Source of the DNA: Levyella massiliensis
GTDB lineage: Bacteria; Bacillota; Clostridia; Tissierellales; Peptoniphilaceae
Reading direction: 5' to 3'
Length of the DNA stretch: 64,000 nt
Assembly (NCBI RefSeq): GCF_000308275.2
Contig: NZ_HG529490.1
Span: forward strand, 124,001-188,000
Shown: piece after piece, positions 41,896 to 50,620 of the stretch
How the letters are laid out: every line of letters begins with the position of its first letter
Position numbering within the stretch: the stretch's first letter is position 1
Position numbers and translations under genes: made by a program
The notes under the pieces: generated by a model
Seen by the model: the letters and a program-made list of their open reading frames with translations, nothing else
Databases searched by the model: none
Told to the model about the DNA's origin: nothing

Positions 41896-42972
41896 TCATC
41901 GAATGCTTTGCATCAGCTTTTGCATCACGGCATAGGAGGGCATGGGCATGACGCCCGTAATGTCCTTGGGAACGCCTTTTACCGGAAAGAGAGAGGTGTC
42001 CGCGGTGCCCGCAGCAATCGTGCGAAAACCGTGATTTTTCCAAGCCATTGCCTGCACTTCTTTTGTCAGAAGCGCATCCATGCCCTTCTTGCCATTTTCC
42101 GTTAACGCCACATAGACGTGATCCGCCCAGACGGTGGGAGTAGGATAAAGCAGGACCAGATCGCTCTTGACCTGCTGAAACAGATCGGGTTCCATGCGGG
42201 TGAGTTCCAAAATCTGATTTTCATAGCCGGCCACGATGGGATAGGCGCCGACGCCTTGCTTTAAAAATTGGTTAAACATATCGCTCGAAGAGGATTGCAT
42301 ATGGCCGATCTCTTGATAGATGCGGCGCACGGTTTCTTCGACCTGCGGCAGGGTATCTTCGGTGACCACTTTGCCGTTATTGATGCTGTTGGCCAATAGG
42401 CCGAGGAACATATTGCCAGAGTTCGAGGCATTCGGATCTGTGGTGTCCACCAGCACATTGCCGTAGAGCTGCGGCAGACCGATACTTTCCCAACTCGTGC
42501 CTTTGGCAATCAGTGCCGCCAGACTTTTCATATTAACGTAATAAATCCCTTCGCGCTGCGTCACCACCTTTTGCTTCATCAGAGCGTCCACCACCGGTTT
42601 ACGGGAGTAAAGCACCAGTGGCGTATTGAAGATGATATCGCTGGCGACGGCGGTGCCGCCCTGTTCCTTGTAGATTTCAGCAGCCATCTTACTGGCTGGG
42701 AAGAGGTAGTCATAGTTTTCTGCATTGTGATTCTGTGCGGTTTCCACCGCCATAGCGATGGAGCCGGCTTTGCGATAATCCACGTTCAGGTGATTTTTCT
42801 TCTTCATCGTGTCCAGAAATTCCTGACTCTGAAACAGGCCGATTTTTTCGCCGCCAAGCAGACCGTTAATGGCTACATCCTTCGGCTGATTCGCAACAAA
42901 AAAGATATAAATGGCGGCCACTACGGCCACAATGCCCAATATTCCGACGCCGATCCATTTGTTTCGGTTCAT
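41896..42972 (-). CDS. Membrane-anchored extracellular solute-binding protein
   Basis: A 358-residue protein with a non-cleaved N-terminal helix (residues 6-27, WIGVGILGIVAVVAAIYIFF) and no lipobox, followed by a type II periplasmic-binding-protein fold: VDYRKAGSIAMAVETAQN, YDYLFPASKMAAEIYK, IIFNTPLVLYSRKPVVDAL, LVDTTDPNASNSGNMFLGLLA, GVGAYPIVAGYENQILEL. It parallels the solute-binding half of the first gene of this operon (both have the SGA/SNSG-x-x-F/YL-x-x-L helix start). No permease or ATPase gene is adjacent. Its ATG overlaps the XpaC-like gene end by four bases. Ligand unknown. Confidence 0.7.
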   Translation of the reverse strand: MNRNKWIGVGILGIVAVVAAIYIFFVANQPKDVAINGLLGGEKIGLFQSQEFLDTMKKKNHLNVDYRKAGSIAMAVETAQNHNAENYDYLFPASKMAAEIYKEQGGTAVASDIIFNTPLVLYSRKPVVDALMKQKVVTQREGIYYVNMKSLAALIAKGTSWESIGLPQLYGNVLVDTTDPNASNSGNMFLGLLANSINNGKVVTEDTLPQVEETVRRIYQEIGHMQSSSSDMFNQFLKQGVGAYPIVAGYENQILELTRMEPDLFQQVKSDLVLLYPTPTVWADHVYVALTENGKKGMDALLTKEVQAMAWKNHGFRTIAAGTADTSLFPVKGVPKDITGVMPMPSYAVMQKLMQSIR

Positions 42973-43679
42973 TTGCGTCCTCCTCCCATTTCGATCGTCT
43001 CTTCCAGCAGATCGGACTCTTCTTCCAAATCCTGTATCGCATCCAGGTGGTACCCATCGCGCTGATTGGTGAAGAGCGTTTGCAGATATTCGATCGCCGT
43101 AAACGTTTTGGTGCGAATGGCACTGAAGGTATCGTCCGAAATGTGTGCATTCTGCATTTCCACATAGTTTTTGAGGATGCGATTGGCCGTGGACAGGTAG
43201 TATTCCAGAAAATGCTCGGAAGGCAATATCTTATCCGGATGTCCGGTCAGATAGAAGAAGATATCCATGCCCACACGCACTAAACTATCGATTTTTTTGA
43301 AGAGAGCGCCATCGGTGATGCGATATTGCAATTGGCGCATTTCATCTAAATTTTTGCGGGTTTCTCGAAACACACGAAGCGCTTCCTGCCCGTTTTGGAT
43401 CTTATACACGGGCGTCGTACCGATACGATCCACCGAGCGCGTCATAAATTGCAGAGCAACGGTTAATCCGGCGCCGATTAATAGAGCTATGGGAAAAGCC
43501 CAATGCAGCACCAGCAGTAAAAACAGGAACACCAGAGAACCGACGATACCCGCTAAGACCGATTTTCCGATGCCTTCACGCGGTGTGGCACCATTCGAGG
43601 CATCCAGCTCTGCCCGTGCATCCGCTTCCTTTTGCGCCGACAGGATCAGTTTAATACGATCAAAGAATTTTCCGGCCAT
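42969..43679 (-). CDS. XpaC-like (5-bromo-4-chloroindolyl phosphate hydrolysis) membrane protein
   Basis: A 236-residue protein with two adjacent hydrophobic helices (residues about 38-83, IVGSLVFLFLLLVLHWAFPIALLIGAGLTVALQF) followed by a long helical cytosolic region (EALRVFRETRKNLDEMRQLQYRI, FLEYYLSTANRILKNYVEMQNA, FTAIEYLQTLFTNQRDGYHLDAIQDLEEESDLLEETI). This arrangement matches the XpaC family, usually found beside TelA tellurite-resistance-like genes; TelA is not in this window. Its real function is unknown. Start overlaps the last base of the vWA gene. Confidence 0.65.
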   Translation of the reverse strand: MAGKFFDRIKLILSAQKEADARAELDASNGATPREGIGKSVLAGIVGSLVFLFLLLVLHWAFPIALLIGAGLTVALQFMTRSVDRIGTTPVYKIQNGQEALRVFRETRKNLDEMRQLQYRITDGALFKKIDSLVRVGMDIFFYLTGHPDKILPSEHFLEYYLSTANRILKNYVEMQNAHISDDTFSAIRTKTFTAIEYLQTLFTNQRDGYHLDAIQDLEEESDLLEETIEMGGGRK

Positions 43680-45331
43680 CAGTTATATCCCTTTACAGCG
43701 CGGAACGCCTGAATAAGATTTTCCCGCCCGTCAAATGTTCTTGCTTTGGTCAGCTCCGCCAAACGCTTCATCTCGTCTTCATCCGCACTGCCAAAGAGAA
43801 TCGGAAAAATTGGAATACCGAGATTTTTCTCTTCATAAGAGCGGTTAAAATCCTCGAATGTCATGCTGCCATTGGCCTGCCCGTCCGTCATCAATACGAT
43901 CGCAGGAATGTAATTTTGGAGCAGCTCGGCATGCTTTGCGTAATAGTCCATCGCATAGTCTAAGGCTTCATACAGCGATGTACCGCCGCGAGGTTGAAAA
44001 TCCTTCGCATAGTTGTACAGTTCTGTTTGATCGCTGCCGATCGCCTCTTTTTCCCGATGCACATCTGACGCAAAGGGCACCAGGACTGTCTTATCCTTGG
44101 ACGTCCCTAAGAGCAAATCTTTCTTGGCGTTTTCCGGCAATAGAATTTCCTGCAGCGCATACATCATGGCGTTGTAGCCAACACCTCTCATGCTGCCCGA
44201 ATAATCCAAAACGTAAATCGTGTACGCAGGCTTTTTAAAGCTCGTCTGATAGAGATCGAGCGCTTGCGTGATCACAGCGTTTTGCGGTAAACGAATGGGC
44301 GCCAAGAGGCGATCCGGCTGAATACCCCATTCCTTTTTATACAATCCTTGATTTTGCTCGCTCACTTTTCCGAACGCATTGCGCTTACCGGTTCGTTCGA
44401 TTTGCGCCTGGCCTTCATTGCTCAATAAATAGTTTTGAAAATCCAGAAAGTCCTTCTCTTTCTTCTCATTGCCCTTATCCACATAGGCCAGCGGCGAATC
44501 CGAGAGAGAAATGCCATCTACAGGATAGATGGCAGTAAGCGGTTCCTGCCCCTTAGCAACAAGCTGCTGATTGGTTTGAATGATGAGCTGTTCATAGTTC
44601 ACCATCGCATCAAATCCGCCCTTTAAGAACAAATCCACGAGCCAGTTGGACGACCCGGAGGAGCGATTAACGCCCGTCAAAAATTTCGTAATGCGTTCCT
44701 GCAATTTCGGATTCTCCAGATCCTCTTTGGAAATCCCGTCTTTCGGGGTATCCGACAATGCCGTTAGAAACGCCAGATACGCACTGGCACCAGAGTTAGA
44801 TTGCGTTGCCGACGTCATGGCAAATTTTAATTTGCCGTCGCTGATGCATTTTTCAATTTCTGCCATCGTCACATCGTTGCGATCCGCGAGGCCCAGTTCT
44901 TTAGCCAGGGAGGCGCGAATCCCGAAAATCACCGGTGTTACCGCGATGGTCTCCATATGCTTGAGCACATGGTTTTTGTCACCCATATTGAGCCACAATA
45001 AAGAAGCCGGCCAGACAGCGTCGTAGGGATTGTCTTTATTATCCAGCAGGCGCATGATATCCAGTGATCCCAGATAGTCGATGGCAATGCGCTTGCCGCT
45101 TTCTTTTGCATACGTTTCAAAAATCGGTTCCAGCACTTTCATCTCCGAACCGGCTACGATTTTAAGAGGGTCGCCGGAGCCGGCCTGTGTGGTGAAATCG
45201 CTGGAGGAGTGAGTATTGCTGCCGTTTTCTGTATTTTCTTTATCCAATTCATCGCAGGCGGTGAGGAAGAGACAGGGAATCAACACGATGGCGAAAAGCA
45301 GTAACAGAGAAGTCCGGGATTTCTTTTTCAT
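43679..45331 (-). CDS. Lipoprotein with solute-binding domain and von Willebrand factor A domain
   Basis: A 550-residue lipoprotein. Lipobox LTAC, modified Cys26; the ATG at 45331 gives this signal peptide with GAAAGGAATCC upstream. Residues about 55-350 form a type II solute-binding fold (IVAGSEMKVLEPIFETYAKE, YDAVWPASLLWLNMG, AMTSATQSNSGASAYLAFL, VNYEQLIIQTNQQL). Residues about 368-545 are a vWA domain with a complete MIDAS: D376-x-S378-x-S380, T451, D483. vWA domains bind divalent metal and protein partners. First gene of a three-gene operon; no permease is near. Function unknown; the fusion suggests ligand sensing or protein assembly on the cell surface. Confidence 0.8.
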   Translation of the reverse strand: MKKKSRTSLLLLFAIVLIPCLFLTACDELDKENTENGSNTHSSSDFTTQAGSGDPLKIVAGSEMKVLEPIFETYAKESGKRIAIDYLGSLDIMRLLDNKDNPYDAVWPASLLWLNMGDKNHVLKHMETIAVTPVIFGIRASLAKELGLADRNDVTMAEIEKCISDGKLKFAMTSATQSNSGASAYLAFLTALSDTPKDGISKEDLENPKLQERITKFLTGVNRSSGSSNWLVDLFLKGGFDAMVNYEQLIIQTNQQLVAKGQEPLTAIYPVDGISLSDSPLAYVDKGNEKKEKDFLDFQNYLLSNEGQAQIERTGKRNAFGKVSEQNQGLYKKEWGIQPDRLLAPIRLPQNAVITQALDLYQTSFKKPAYTIYVLDYSGSMRGVGYNAMMYALQEILLPENAKKDLLLGTSKDKTVLVPFASDVHREKEAIGSDQTELYNYAKDFQPRGGTSLYEALDYAMDYYAKHAELLQNYIPAIVLMTDGQANGSMTFEDFNRSYEEKNLGIPIFPILFGSADEDEMKRLAELTKARTFDGRENLIQAFRAVKGYN

Positions 45332-45636
45332 TTGGATTCCTTTCGGTTTATATTCCCTTAACGAAAAAACAGGGGATGAAATGCAGGATAAACAAATCTT
45401 ATTATCCTTTATTATAGCCAATAAACGTTGAAAAATAGCCGTTAGAGAGGCGCCCAGTGTAAAATGCGGGTGATGAATATGTTATAAGTATGTAAGATTT
45501 TAATGAAGGCGTCATGGCTTGCGTATGCCGAGAATAACGTAAAGTATGGGGCTCGATCGACGGCCTTTCCGGATTAGGGTAAAATAATGGCGATAAGAAG
45601 CGCTTCGGTCTAAGTAAGTTGAGGAAGGAGAATCAG
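45332..45636. other. 305-bp divergent region between the vWA operon and the HIT gene
   Basis: On the minus strand a TATAAT (bases 45411-45416 read as ATTATA on plus) lies 80 bp upstream of the vWA ATG, without a convincing -35. On the plus strand TAAAAT at 45580-45585 lies 52 bp before the HIT start, also with a poor -35. The remaining sequence is unremarkable; no gene or stable hairpin seen. Confidence 0.4.
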
Positions 45637-45996
45637 ATGGATTGTGTATTTTGCAAAATCGCTAACGGTGAAATTCCAACGGATTTAGTGTATGAGGATG
45701 AATGGGTTGCGGCCTTTAACGATATCGAACCGATGGCTCCCATTCATATTCTGTTTGTTCCGAAAAAGCACATTGCTTCTTCTAACGCTTTTGCCCAGGG
45801 CGAGGATGCCGCCATTGTTGGCCATATTTTCGAAGCCATTGCTAAGGTAGCCAAAGAGCAAGGCTTTGCGGCAGATGGCTATCGCGTGGTGACCAACTGC
45901 GGCACAAACGGCGGGCAGAGTGTTCCACATCTGCATTTCCATGTGCTCGGTGGGAAGAAGATTCGCTTCCCGGGCTTTGATCCGGACGCAAAGTAA
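45637..45996 (+). CDS. HIT family nucleotide-binding protein
   Basis: A 119-residue Hint-branch histidine triad protein: DCVFCKIANGEIPTDLVYEDEWVAAFNDIEPMAP at the start, active-site HLHFHVLGGKK. CxxC near the N-terminus suggests a zinc site. Such proteins hydrolyse AMP-N and AMP-lysine phosphoramidates; the physiological substrate is not known. The ATG at 45637 follows GAAGGAGAATCAG, giving the standard start MDCVFCKI; six additional upstream codons in frame look non-conserved. Confidence 0.93.
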   Translation: MDCVFCKIANGEIPTDLVYEDEWVAAFNDIEPMAPIHILFVPKKHIASSNAFAQGEDAAIVGHIFEAIAKVAKEQGFAADGYRVVTNCGTNGGQSVPHLHFHVLGGKKIRFPGFDPDAK

Positions 45997-46048
45997 AACC
46001 GAAGCGTGGCGGATTATCGAAGGGGATTTTCAAACGCGATCTTACCTC

Positions 46049-46077
46049 TTGTTTTCACGAAACGTTTCGTTTATAAT
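46049..46077 (+). promoter_or_regulatory. rpsU promoter with palindromic operator between the boxes
   Basis: TTGTTT at 46049-46054, 17-bp spacer, TATAAT at 46072-46077. The spacer contains a perfect 14-bp palindrome ACGAAACGTTTCGT (46057-46070). Its centre AAACGTTT resembles LacI/CcpA-type half sites, so a repressor bound there would block RNA polymerase; the regulator is not identified. Confidence 0.8.
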
Positions 46078-46113
46078 GCAAGTTACGAAATTAAACCCGA
46101 GGGGGGTGAAAAT

Positions 46114-46293
46114 ATGCCGGAGGTTCGCGTCGGAGACAATGAATCCATTGAAAGTGCTCTGAAGCGGTTTAAACGTTCCATCGCTCGCGCTGGCACCTTA
46201 GCCGAATATCGCAAGCGTGAACATTACGAAAAGCCGTCCATCAAGCGCAAAAAGAAGTCAGAAGCGGCTCGTCGTAAAAATCGTAAAAAGTAG
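46114..46293 (+). CDS. rpsU: 30S ribosomal protein S21
   Basis: A 59-residue protein, [47 protein letters not shown] in outline, standard S21 length. It contacts the platform near the anti-Shine-Dalgarno. ATG at 46114 follows GAGGGGGGTGAAAAT. In enterobacteria rpsU precedes dnaG-rpoD; here it is 8 kb upstream of dnaG with its own promoter and terminator. Confidence 0.95.
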   Translation: MPEVRVGDNESIESALKRFKRSIARAGTLAEYRKREHYEKPSIKRKKKSEAARRKNRKK

Positions 46294-46301
46294 AACTTGA
46301 G

Positions 46302-46332
46302 AAATGGCATCCTTTGGGGTGCCATTTTTTCG
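46302..46332 (+). terminator. Intrinsic terminator after rpsU
   Basis: AAATGGCATCC (46302-46312) pairs with GGGGTGCCATTT (to 46327), followed by a T tract. Eight bases after the rpsU stop. Confidence 0.9.
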
Positions 46333-46435
46333 TGCCGTGCTGATTTGCTGAAGTTCGGGTATCTAACCCATGAATGGAAGACAAAGGCATGGGCGTGGCA
46401 CGCCGCAACCCACGGAGAGGAGAGGGTAACGCATC

Positions 46436-47491
46436 GTGAAGAAAATGCTATGGACGAACAATGAGCATTCCTCCAGGGACTGGGCAGCTTTGTTCGGAGA
46501 ACTGAACGGGCATGCAAAAGCCATCGGTGACAAATTTGGTGTCAAGATGAAGCTCAAGGAAAACGCACTGGAGCTGTCCGGCGAAGAGTACGATATGGAA
46601 GCCGCAGAAAGCGTGATGGACCAGATGTTTGCGGTTATTGCGCGACAGGGCTATATTTCACCGGCGGAGGTAGATTACTTGATTGATATGCAAAATGCCC
46701 ACGAAGACGTTCCTGTGGAAAAGTTATTAACGGATATTATTACGACGACGGCACAGGGAAAACCGATTCGGGCAAAAACCTTAGGCCAACGCCGCTATGT
46801 GGATGCCATTGCCAATAACGGCTTTACCTTTGGCATCGGGCCGGCAGGTACCGGAAAAACATATCTGGCGGTGGCCATGGCGGTGAAGTCGTTTAAGAAT
46901 AATGAAGTCAATCGCATCATATTAACCCGCCCCGCCGTTGAAGCCGGTGAGAGCTTGGGCTTTTTGCCGGGGGATTTGCAGGAAAAAATCGATCCCTATC
47001 TGCGTCCGCTGTATGATTCGCTGTATGAAATTTTGGGGGCAGACAGTTATTTAAAGCTGAAGGAACGCGGACAGATTGAAGTGGCGCCCTTGGCCTATAT
47101 GCGCGGTCGAACGTTGGATAATTCGTTCATAATTTTGGATGAAGCGCAGAACACGACGAGCGCCCAGATGAAGATGTTTTTAACGCGTATGGGCTACGGT
47201 TCCCAAGCCGTCATTACCGGCGATGTGACCCAAATTGACCTGCCGAATGGAAAAACGTCCGGCCTGAAAACCATTCAGAAAATTCTTCGCGATGTGGACG
47301 GCGTGGCATTTTGCGAATTTCAACGCACTGATGTCGTGCGTCATCCGTTGGTGCAGCGTGTGATCGAAGCGTTTGAAAAATACGAAAAGACGCAGGAAAG
47401 CGATAAAAACGGCAGCGCATCGCATGCGAATCGCAGCAATGCCCGCGGAAGTCATGGCGATGCTCGCGACACAACACGGAGGAAAGCATGA
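46436..47491 (+). CDS. phoH: PhoH-like (PhoL) ATPase
   Basis: A 351-residue P-loop ATPase linked with RNA metabolism: Walker A GPAGTGKT at 135-142, Walker B FIILDEAQN, RPAVEAGESLGFLPGDLQEKIDPYLRPLYD and ITGDVTQIDLP. The KH-like N-terminus (KAIGDKFGVKMKLKENALELSGEEYDMEAAESVMDQM) is typical of the branch found next to ybeY. Start is GTG (46436) after GAGAGGAGAGGG; an ATG three codons later is an alternative. The end overlaps ybeY-era by four bases, so translation is coupled. C-terminal 30 residues are disordered and basic. Confidence 0.93.
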   Translation: MKKMLWTNNEHSSRDWAALFGELNGHAKAIGDKFGVKMKLKENALELSGEEYDMEAAESVMDQMFAVIARQGYISPAEVDYLIDMQNAHEDVPVEKLLTDIITTTAQGKPIRAKTLGQRRYVDAIANNGFTFGIGPAGTGKTYLAVAMAVKSFKNNEVNRIILTRPAVEAGESLGFLPGDLQEKIDPYLRPLYDSLYEILGADSYLKLKERGQIEVAPLAYMRGRTLDNSFIILDEAQNTTSAQMKMFLTRMGYGSQAVITGDVTQIDLPNGKTSGLKTIQKILRDVDGVAFCEFQRTDVVRHPLVQRVIEAFEKYEKTQESDKNGSASHANRSNARGSHGDARDTTRRKA

Positions 47492-48855
47492 AACTCTGGG
47501 TAGATTGCCGTGACGCGTCCATGGAATGGACGGAGGCGGAAGAGGCACGTTTACGGGAAACGCTGGAGAAGGGACTGAAGCTGGAAGGCGTCGAAGGGGA
47601 TCCGGAAATCTCCGTATCCTTTGTGACGGGCGAAGAGATCCGCACCTTAAATGCGGCGTACCGCGGTATGGATCGCGAAACGGATGTGCTGAGCTTTCCG
47701 GTGTATGAGGCGGAAGAAATCCCAGAACGGAAACGGCTGGGGACACTGGACGTGTTAGGCGATATCGTCATCAATCGGGAACGCGTGCGCTCGCAGGCGG
47801 AAGAATACGGACACAGTGAAGAACGCGAAATGCTCTATCTTGCAGTGCATTCATTGTTGCATTTACTTGGCTATGATCACGAGGAAGAAGCGGACAAGCG
47901 CGTTATGCGCGCTCATGAGGAACGCATTATGCGCGCTCTGGGCGTGTCGCGAGAGGAAGAGCCGGCGGCGTTTCACTCCGGCTATGTTGCGGTGATCGGA
48001 CGCCCGAATGTCGGAAAGTCAACCCTGATCAATCATCTGCTGGGGGAGAAACTGTCGATTATCTCCAACAAGCCGCAAACCACGCGTCATAAACTGCAAT
48101 TTATTTACACCGATCAACGTATGCAGGCGATTTTTGTGGATACGCCGGGGGTGCAGATTCCAAAGAATGAATTGGGAGAAACCATGCTGCGTTTGTCGCG
48201 CGAGGCACTGGAGGGCGTGGATGTGTGCCTGTTTTTAACCGATATTTCTTCGCGCATCGGTCCCTTGGATCGCCGCATTTTGGATCATTTGAAGACCATT
48301 CATGATATTCCGCTGTTGATGCTGCTTAACAAAACGGACCTGGCTTCACCGGAAATGGTGGAGGCGGAAAAGCGTCGCTATGAGGAATTGGATATTTTCA
48401 ATGTGGTTTTGCCATTTTCGGCCAAAAAAGGAGAGGATTTAACGCCGCTTCTGGATCGGATTTATCGCGCTCTGCCGGAAGGACCGCAGTATTTTCCGGA
48501 TGACATGGTGACGGATCGCTCGGAGCGTTTTTTGATTACTGAGCTCATTCGGGAAAAATGTCTGTATCATATGCAAGATGAAATTCCGCATGGTATCCAT
48601 GTGGGGATTGATACGATGAAACTGCGTCCGGATGGATCCCTCTATGATATTTATGCCACGATATATTGCGAAAAGCCGTCACACAAAGGCATGGTGATCG
48701 GCAAGGGCGGCACAAAGTTGGGACGTATCGGACGAGAGGCACGCAAGGACATTGAGAGGCTGCTGGACTGTCACGTGAATTTGAAACTGTGGGTGAAGGT
48801 GGATAAGGACTGGCGCCGCAATAAGAAAAAGGTGGAACGGCTGGGGTTTGATTGA
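47488..48855 (+). CDS. ybeY-era: Fusion of rRNA endonuclease YbeY and GTPase Era
   Basis: One 455-residue frame encodes both ribosome-maturation factors. Residues 1-152 are YbeY: SFVTGEEIRTLNAAYRGMDRETDVLSFP and zinc motif H121-x-x-x-H125-x5-H131 (HSLLHLLGYDH). After a linker of about ten residues, 164-455 are Era: G1 GRPNVGKS (171-178), switch region QTTRHK, G3 DTPG (218-221), G4 NKTD (281-284), G5 SAK (311-313), and KH domain GMVIGKGGTKLGRIGREARKDIE (400-423). No stop or frameshift was found at the junction (about 47950). The start overlaps phoH. Separate ybeY, dgkA/cdd and era genes are the usual arrangement. Confidence 0.96.
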   Translation: MKLWVDCRDASMEWTEAEEARLRETLEKGLKLEGVEGDPEISVSFVTGEEIRTLNAAYRGMDRETDVLSFPVYEAEEIPERKRLGTLDVLGDIVINRERVRSQAEEYGHSEEREMLYLAVHSLLHLLGYDHEEEADKRVMRAHEERIMRALGVSREEEPAAFHSGYVAVIGRPNVGKSTLINHLLGEKLSIISNKPQTTRHKLQFIYTDQRMQAIFVDTPGVQIPKNELGETMLRLSREALEGVDVCLFLTDISSRIGPLDRRILDHLKTIHDIPLLMLLNKTDLASPEMVEAEKRRYEELDIFNVVLPFSAKKGEDLTPLLDRIYRALPEGPQYFPDDMVTDRSERFLITELIREKCLYHMQDEIPHGIHVGIDTMKLRPDGSLYDIYATIYCEKPSHKGMVIGKGGTKLGRIGREARKDIERLLDCHVNLKLWVKVDKDWRRNKKKVERLGFD

Positions 48856-48885
48856 TCCCGGTTCCCATCGTTAGCAGAGGAAGCC

Positions 48886-49644
48886 ATGGAAGAAAATAAA
48901 AACTTAACCGGCATTGTTCTGCAGGCGTATGATGTGCGGGATTCCTCGCGTATGGTGGATATCTTGACTCTGGAAGAGGGGCGTCTTTCGGCAATGGTGC
49001 GCGGCGCCAAGCGCAATAAAAGCCGTTTTTTGAATCTTTCTGCGCCCTATGTCGAAGGGGATTTTCATTTGGTGCGCGGGCGTTCCACAAACTATCTGAA
49101 AGAAGGGACGATCCGTGATGCTCATTTCGGGCTGCGCCGCTCGTTAGGCAGACTGACAAGCGCTCGTTTCGGCTGTGAAGCGCTGATGGCGGTCTTACCG
49201 GAAGGGGAAGACGCCAATTTATATTATTTGGTGCAAGCGTATTTGAAAGCGCTGGAAGAAGCAGATGAGAACCTGTTGGCACACGGCGTGGCAGCGTATT
49301 TTTTGAAGCTGTGTAGTTTTTCGGGCTTTCGTCCCCGGCTGTCGCGTTGTATTTTTGGCGGTGAGTCGGTGGATCCCGAGGATATGTATTTGGATTATGA
49401 GGCGGGCGGAATTGCGTGCAGTGCGCACGCAACGCATGTGCGCTCCGAAAAATTGAGCCGCTTGGAATATGAAGCTATTGGGAATTATATCCGTTTGCCG
49501 CTTCGTGCTATAATGAACGCGCGTGAATTTTATGCCGTGGACGGGCGTCGACTGGCACGGATCTGTTTTCGTTATTATGTGACGCATACGGAGCGCCGTA
49601 CGTTGGGCTCGCTCCACATGATGGAAGAGCTTTGTCTGCTGTAA
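48886..49644 (+). CDS. recO: DNA repair protein RecO
   Basis: RecO anneals complementary strands and loads RecA with RecR during recombination repair. 252 residues, normal. N-terminal OB-fold: LTGIVLQAYDVRDSSRMVDILTLEEGRLSAMVRGAKRNKSR; C-terminal region with the zinc-type cysteines at RCIFGG and IACSAH, only two of four being obvious. The ATG follows GAGGAAGCC. It follows era as in most Firmicutes. Confidence 0.93.
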   Translation: MEENKNLTGIVLQAYDVRDSSRMVDILTLEEGRLSAMVRGAKRNKSRFLNLSAPYVEGDFHLVRGRSTNYLKEGTIRDAHFGLRRSLGRLTSARFGCEALMAVLPEGEDANLYYLVQAYLKALEEADENLLAHGVAAYFLKLCSFSGFRPRLSRCIFGGESVDPEDMYLDYEAGGIACSAHATHVRSEKLSRLEYEAIGNYIRLPLRAIMNAREFYAVDGRRLARICFRYYVTHTERRTLGSLHMMEELCLL

Positions 49645-49693
49645 AATTACCTGCAACGGGCAGGGAATGGCATGACGAAGTGAAGGAGGAGGA

Positions 49694-50620
49694 ATGAATC
49701 TACAGGATATGATTGCTACACTGACAGCCTATTGGTCGGATAAGGGCTGTACAGTGTTGGAACCTTACGATATTGAAAAAGGTGCAGGGACGATGAATCC
49801 CAACACCTTTTTACGCGCACTGGGTCCGGAACCGTGGAAAGTGGTCTACGTGGAACCCTCACGCCGACCGGCGGACGGACGCTATGGGGAAAACCCCAAC
49901 CGTCTGTATCAGCATCATCAGCTGCAGATCATTTTGAAACCTTCACCGGACAATATTCAGGATCTGTATTTGGACAGCTTGCGCACGATCGGCATTGATC
50001 CCCTGGAACACGATATTCGCTTCGTGGAAGATAACTGGGAATCTCCGACGCTCGGCGCTTGGGGCGTGGGCTGGGAAGTATGGCTGGATGGTATGGAGAT
50101 CACCCAGTTCACCTATTTTCAGCAAGTCGGCGGCATCTCGTTAAACCCGGAAGCGGGGGAGATTACGATGGGACTGGAACGCATTGCCATGTATATTCAG
50201 GGAGTGGATAACGTCTTTGATCTGCAATGGAACGAGCATCTTACTTATGGCGATATTTTCCATCAGCAGGAATACGAAAATTCAAAATATTCGTTCGAAA
50301 CGGCAGATGTCGAGATGTTGCATGCCCTTTTTGACAGCTATGAAAAAGAGGCGTTGCGCCAGGTGGAAGAAAAACTGGTGTATCCTGCCTATGACTATAC
50401 GCTGAAATGCTCGCATACCTTCAATGTCTTGGATGCGCGGGGTGCGATTGCCGTGTCGGAACGCAGCCACTATATTGCGCGTGTGCGCGATTTGGCGCGT
50501 GCCGTAGCGCAATTGGAGCTGGAGAAGCGTGAGGAACTGGGCTTCCCGCTGCTGAAAGAGTCGGGTGCTCCTGAGGCAGGCACAAAAGAGGAGAAACCGG
50601 CAGAAGGAGGACGTGCATGA
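49694..50620 (+). CDS. glyQ: Glycine--tRNA ligase alpha subunit
   Basis: Class II catalytic subunit of the bacterial alpha2beta2 GlyRS. 308 residues. Motifs: [40 protein letters not shown] at the start, [19 protein letters not shown] (motif 2), [22 protein letters not shown] (motif 3). A C-terminal charged tail of about 25 residues extends past the usual end. GAAGGAGGAGGA precedes the ATG. The stop overlaps glyS by four bases. Confidence 0.97.
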   Translation: MNLQDMIATLTAYWSDKGCTVLEPYDIEKGAGTMNPNTFLRALGPEPWKVVYVEPSRRPADGRYGENPNRLYQHHQLQIILKPSPDNIQDLYLDSLRTIGIDPLEHDIRFVEDNWESPTLGAWGVGWEVWLDGMEITQFTYFQQVGGISLNPEAGEITMGLERIAMYIQGVDNVFDLQWNEHLTYGDIFHQQEYENSKYSFETADVEMLHALFDSYEKEALRQVEEKLVYPAYDYTLKCSHTFNVLDARGAIAVSERSHYIARVRDLARAVAQLELEKREELGFPLLKESGAPEAGTKEEKPAEGGRA

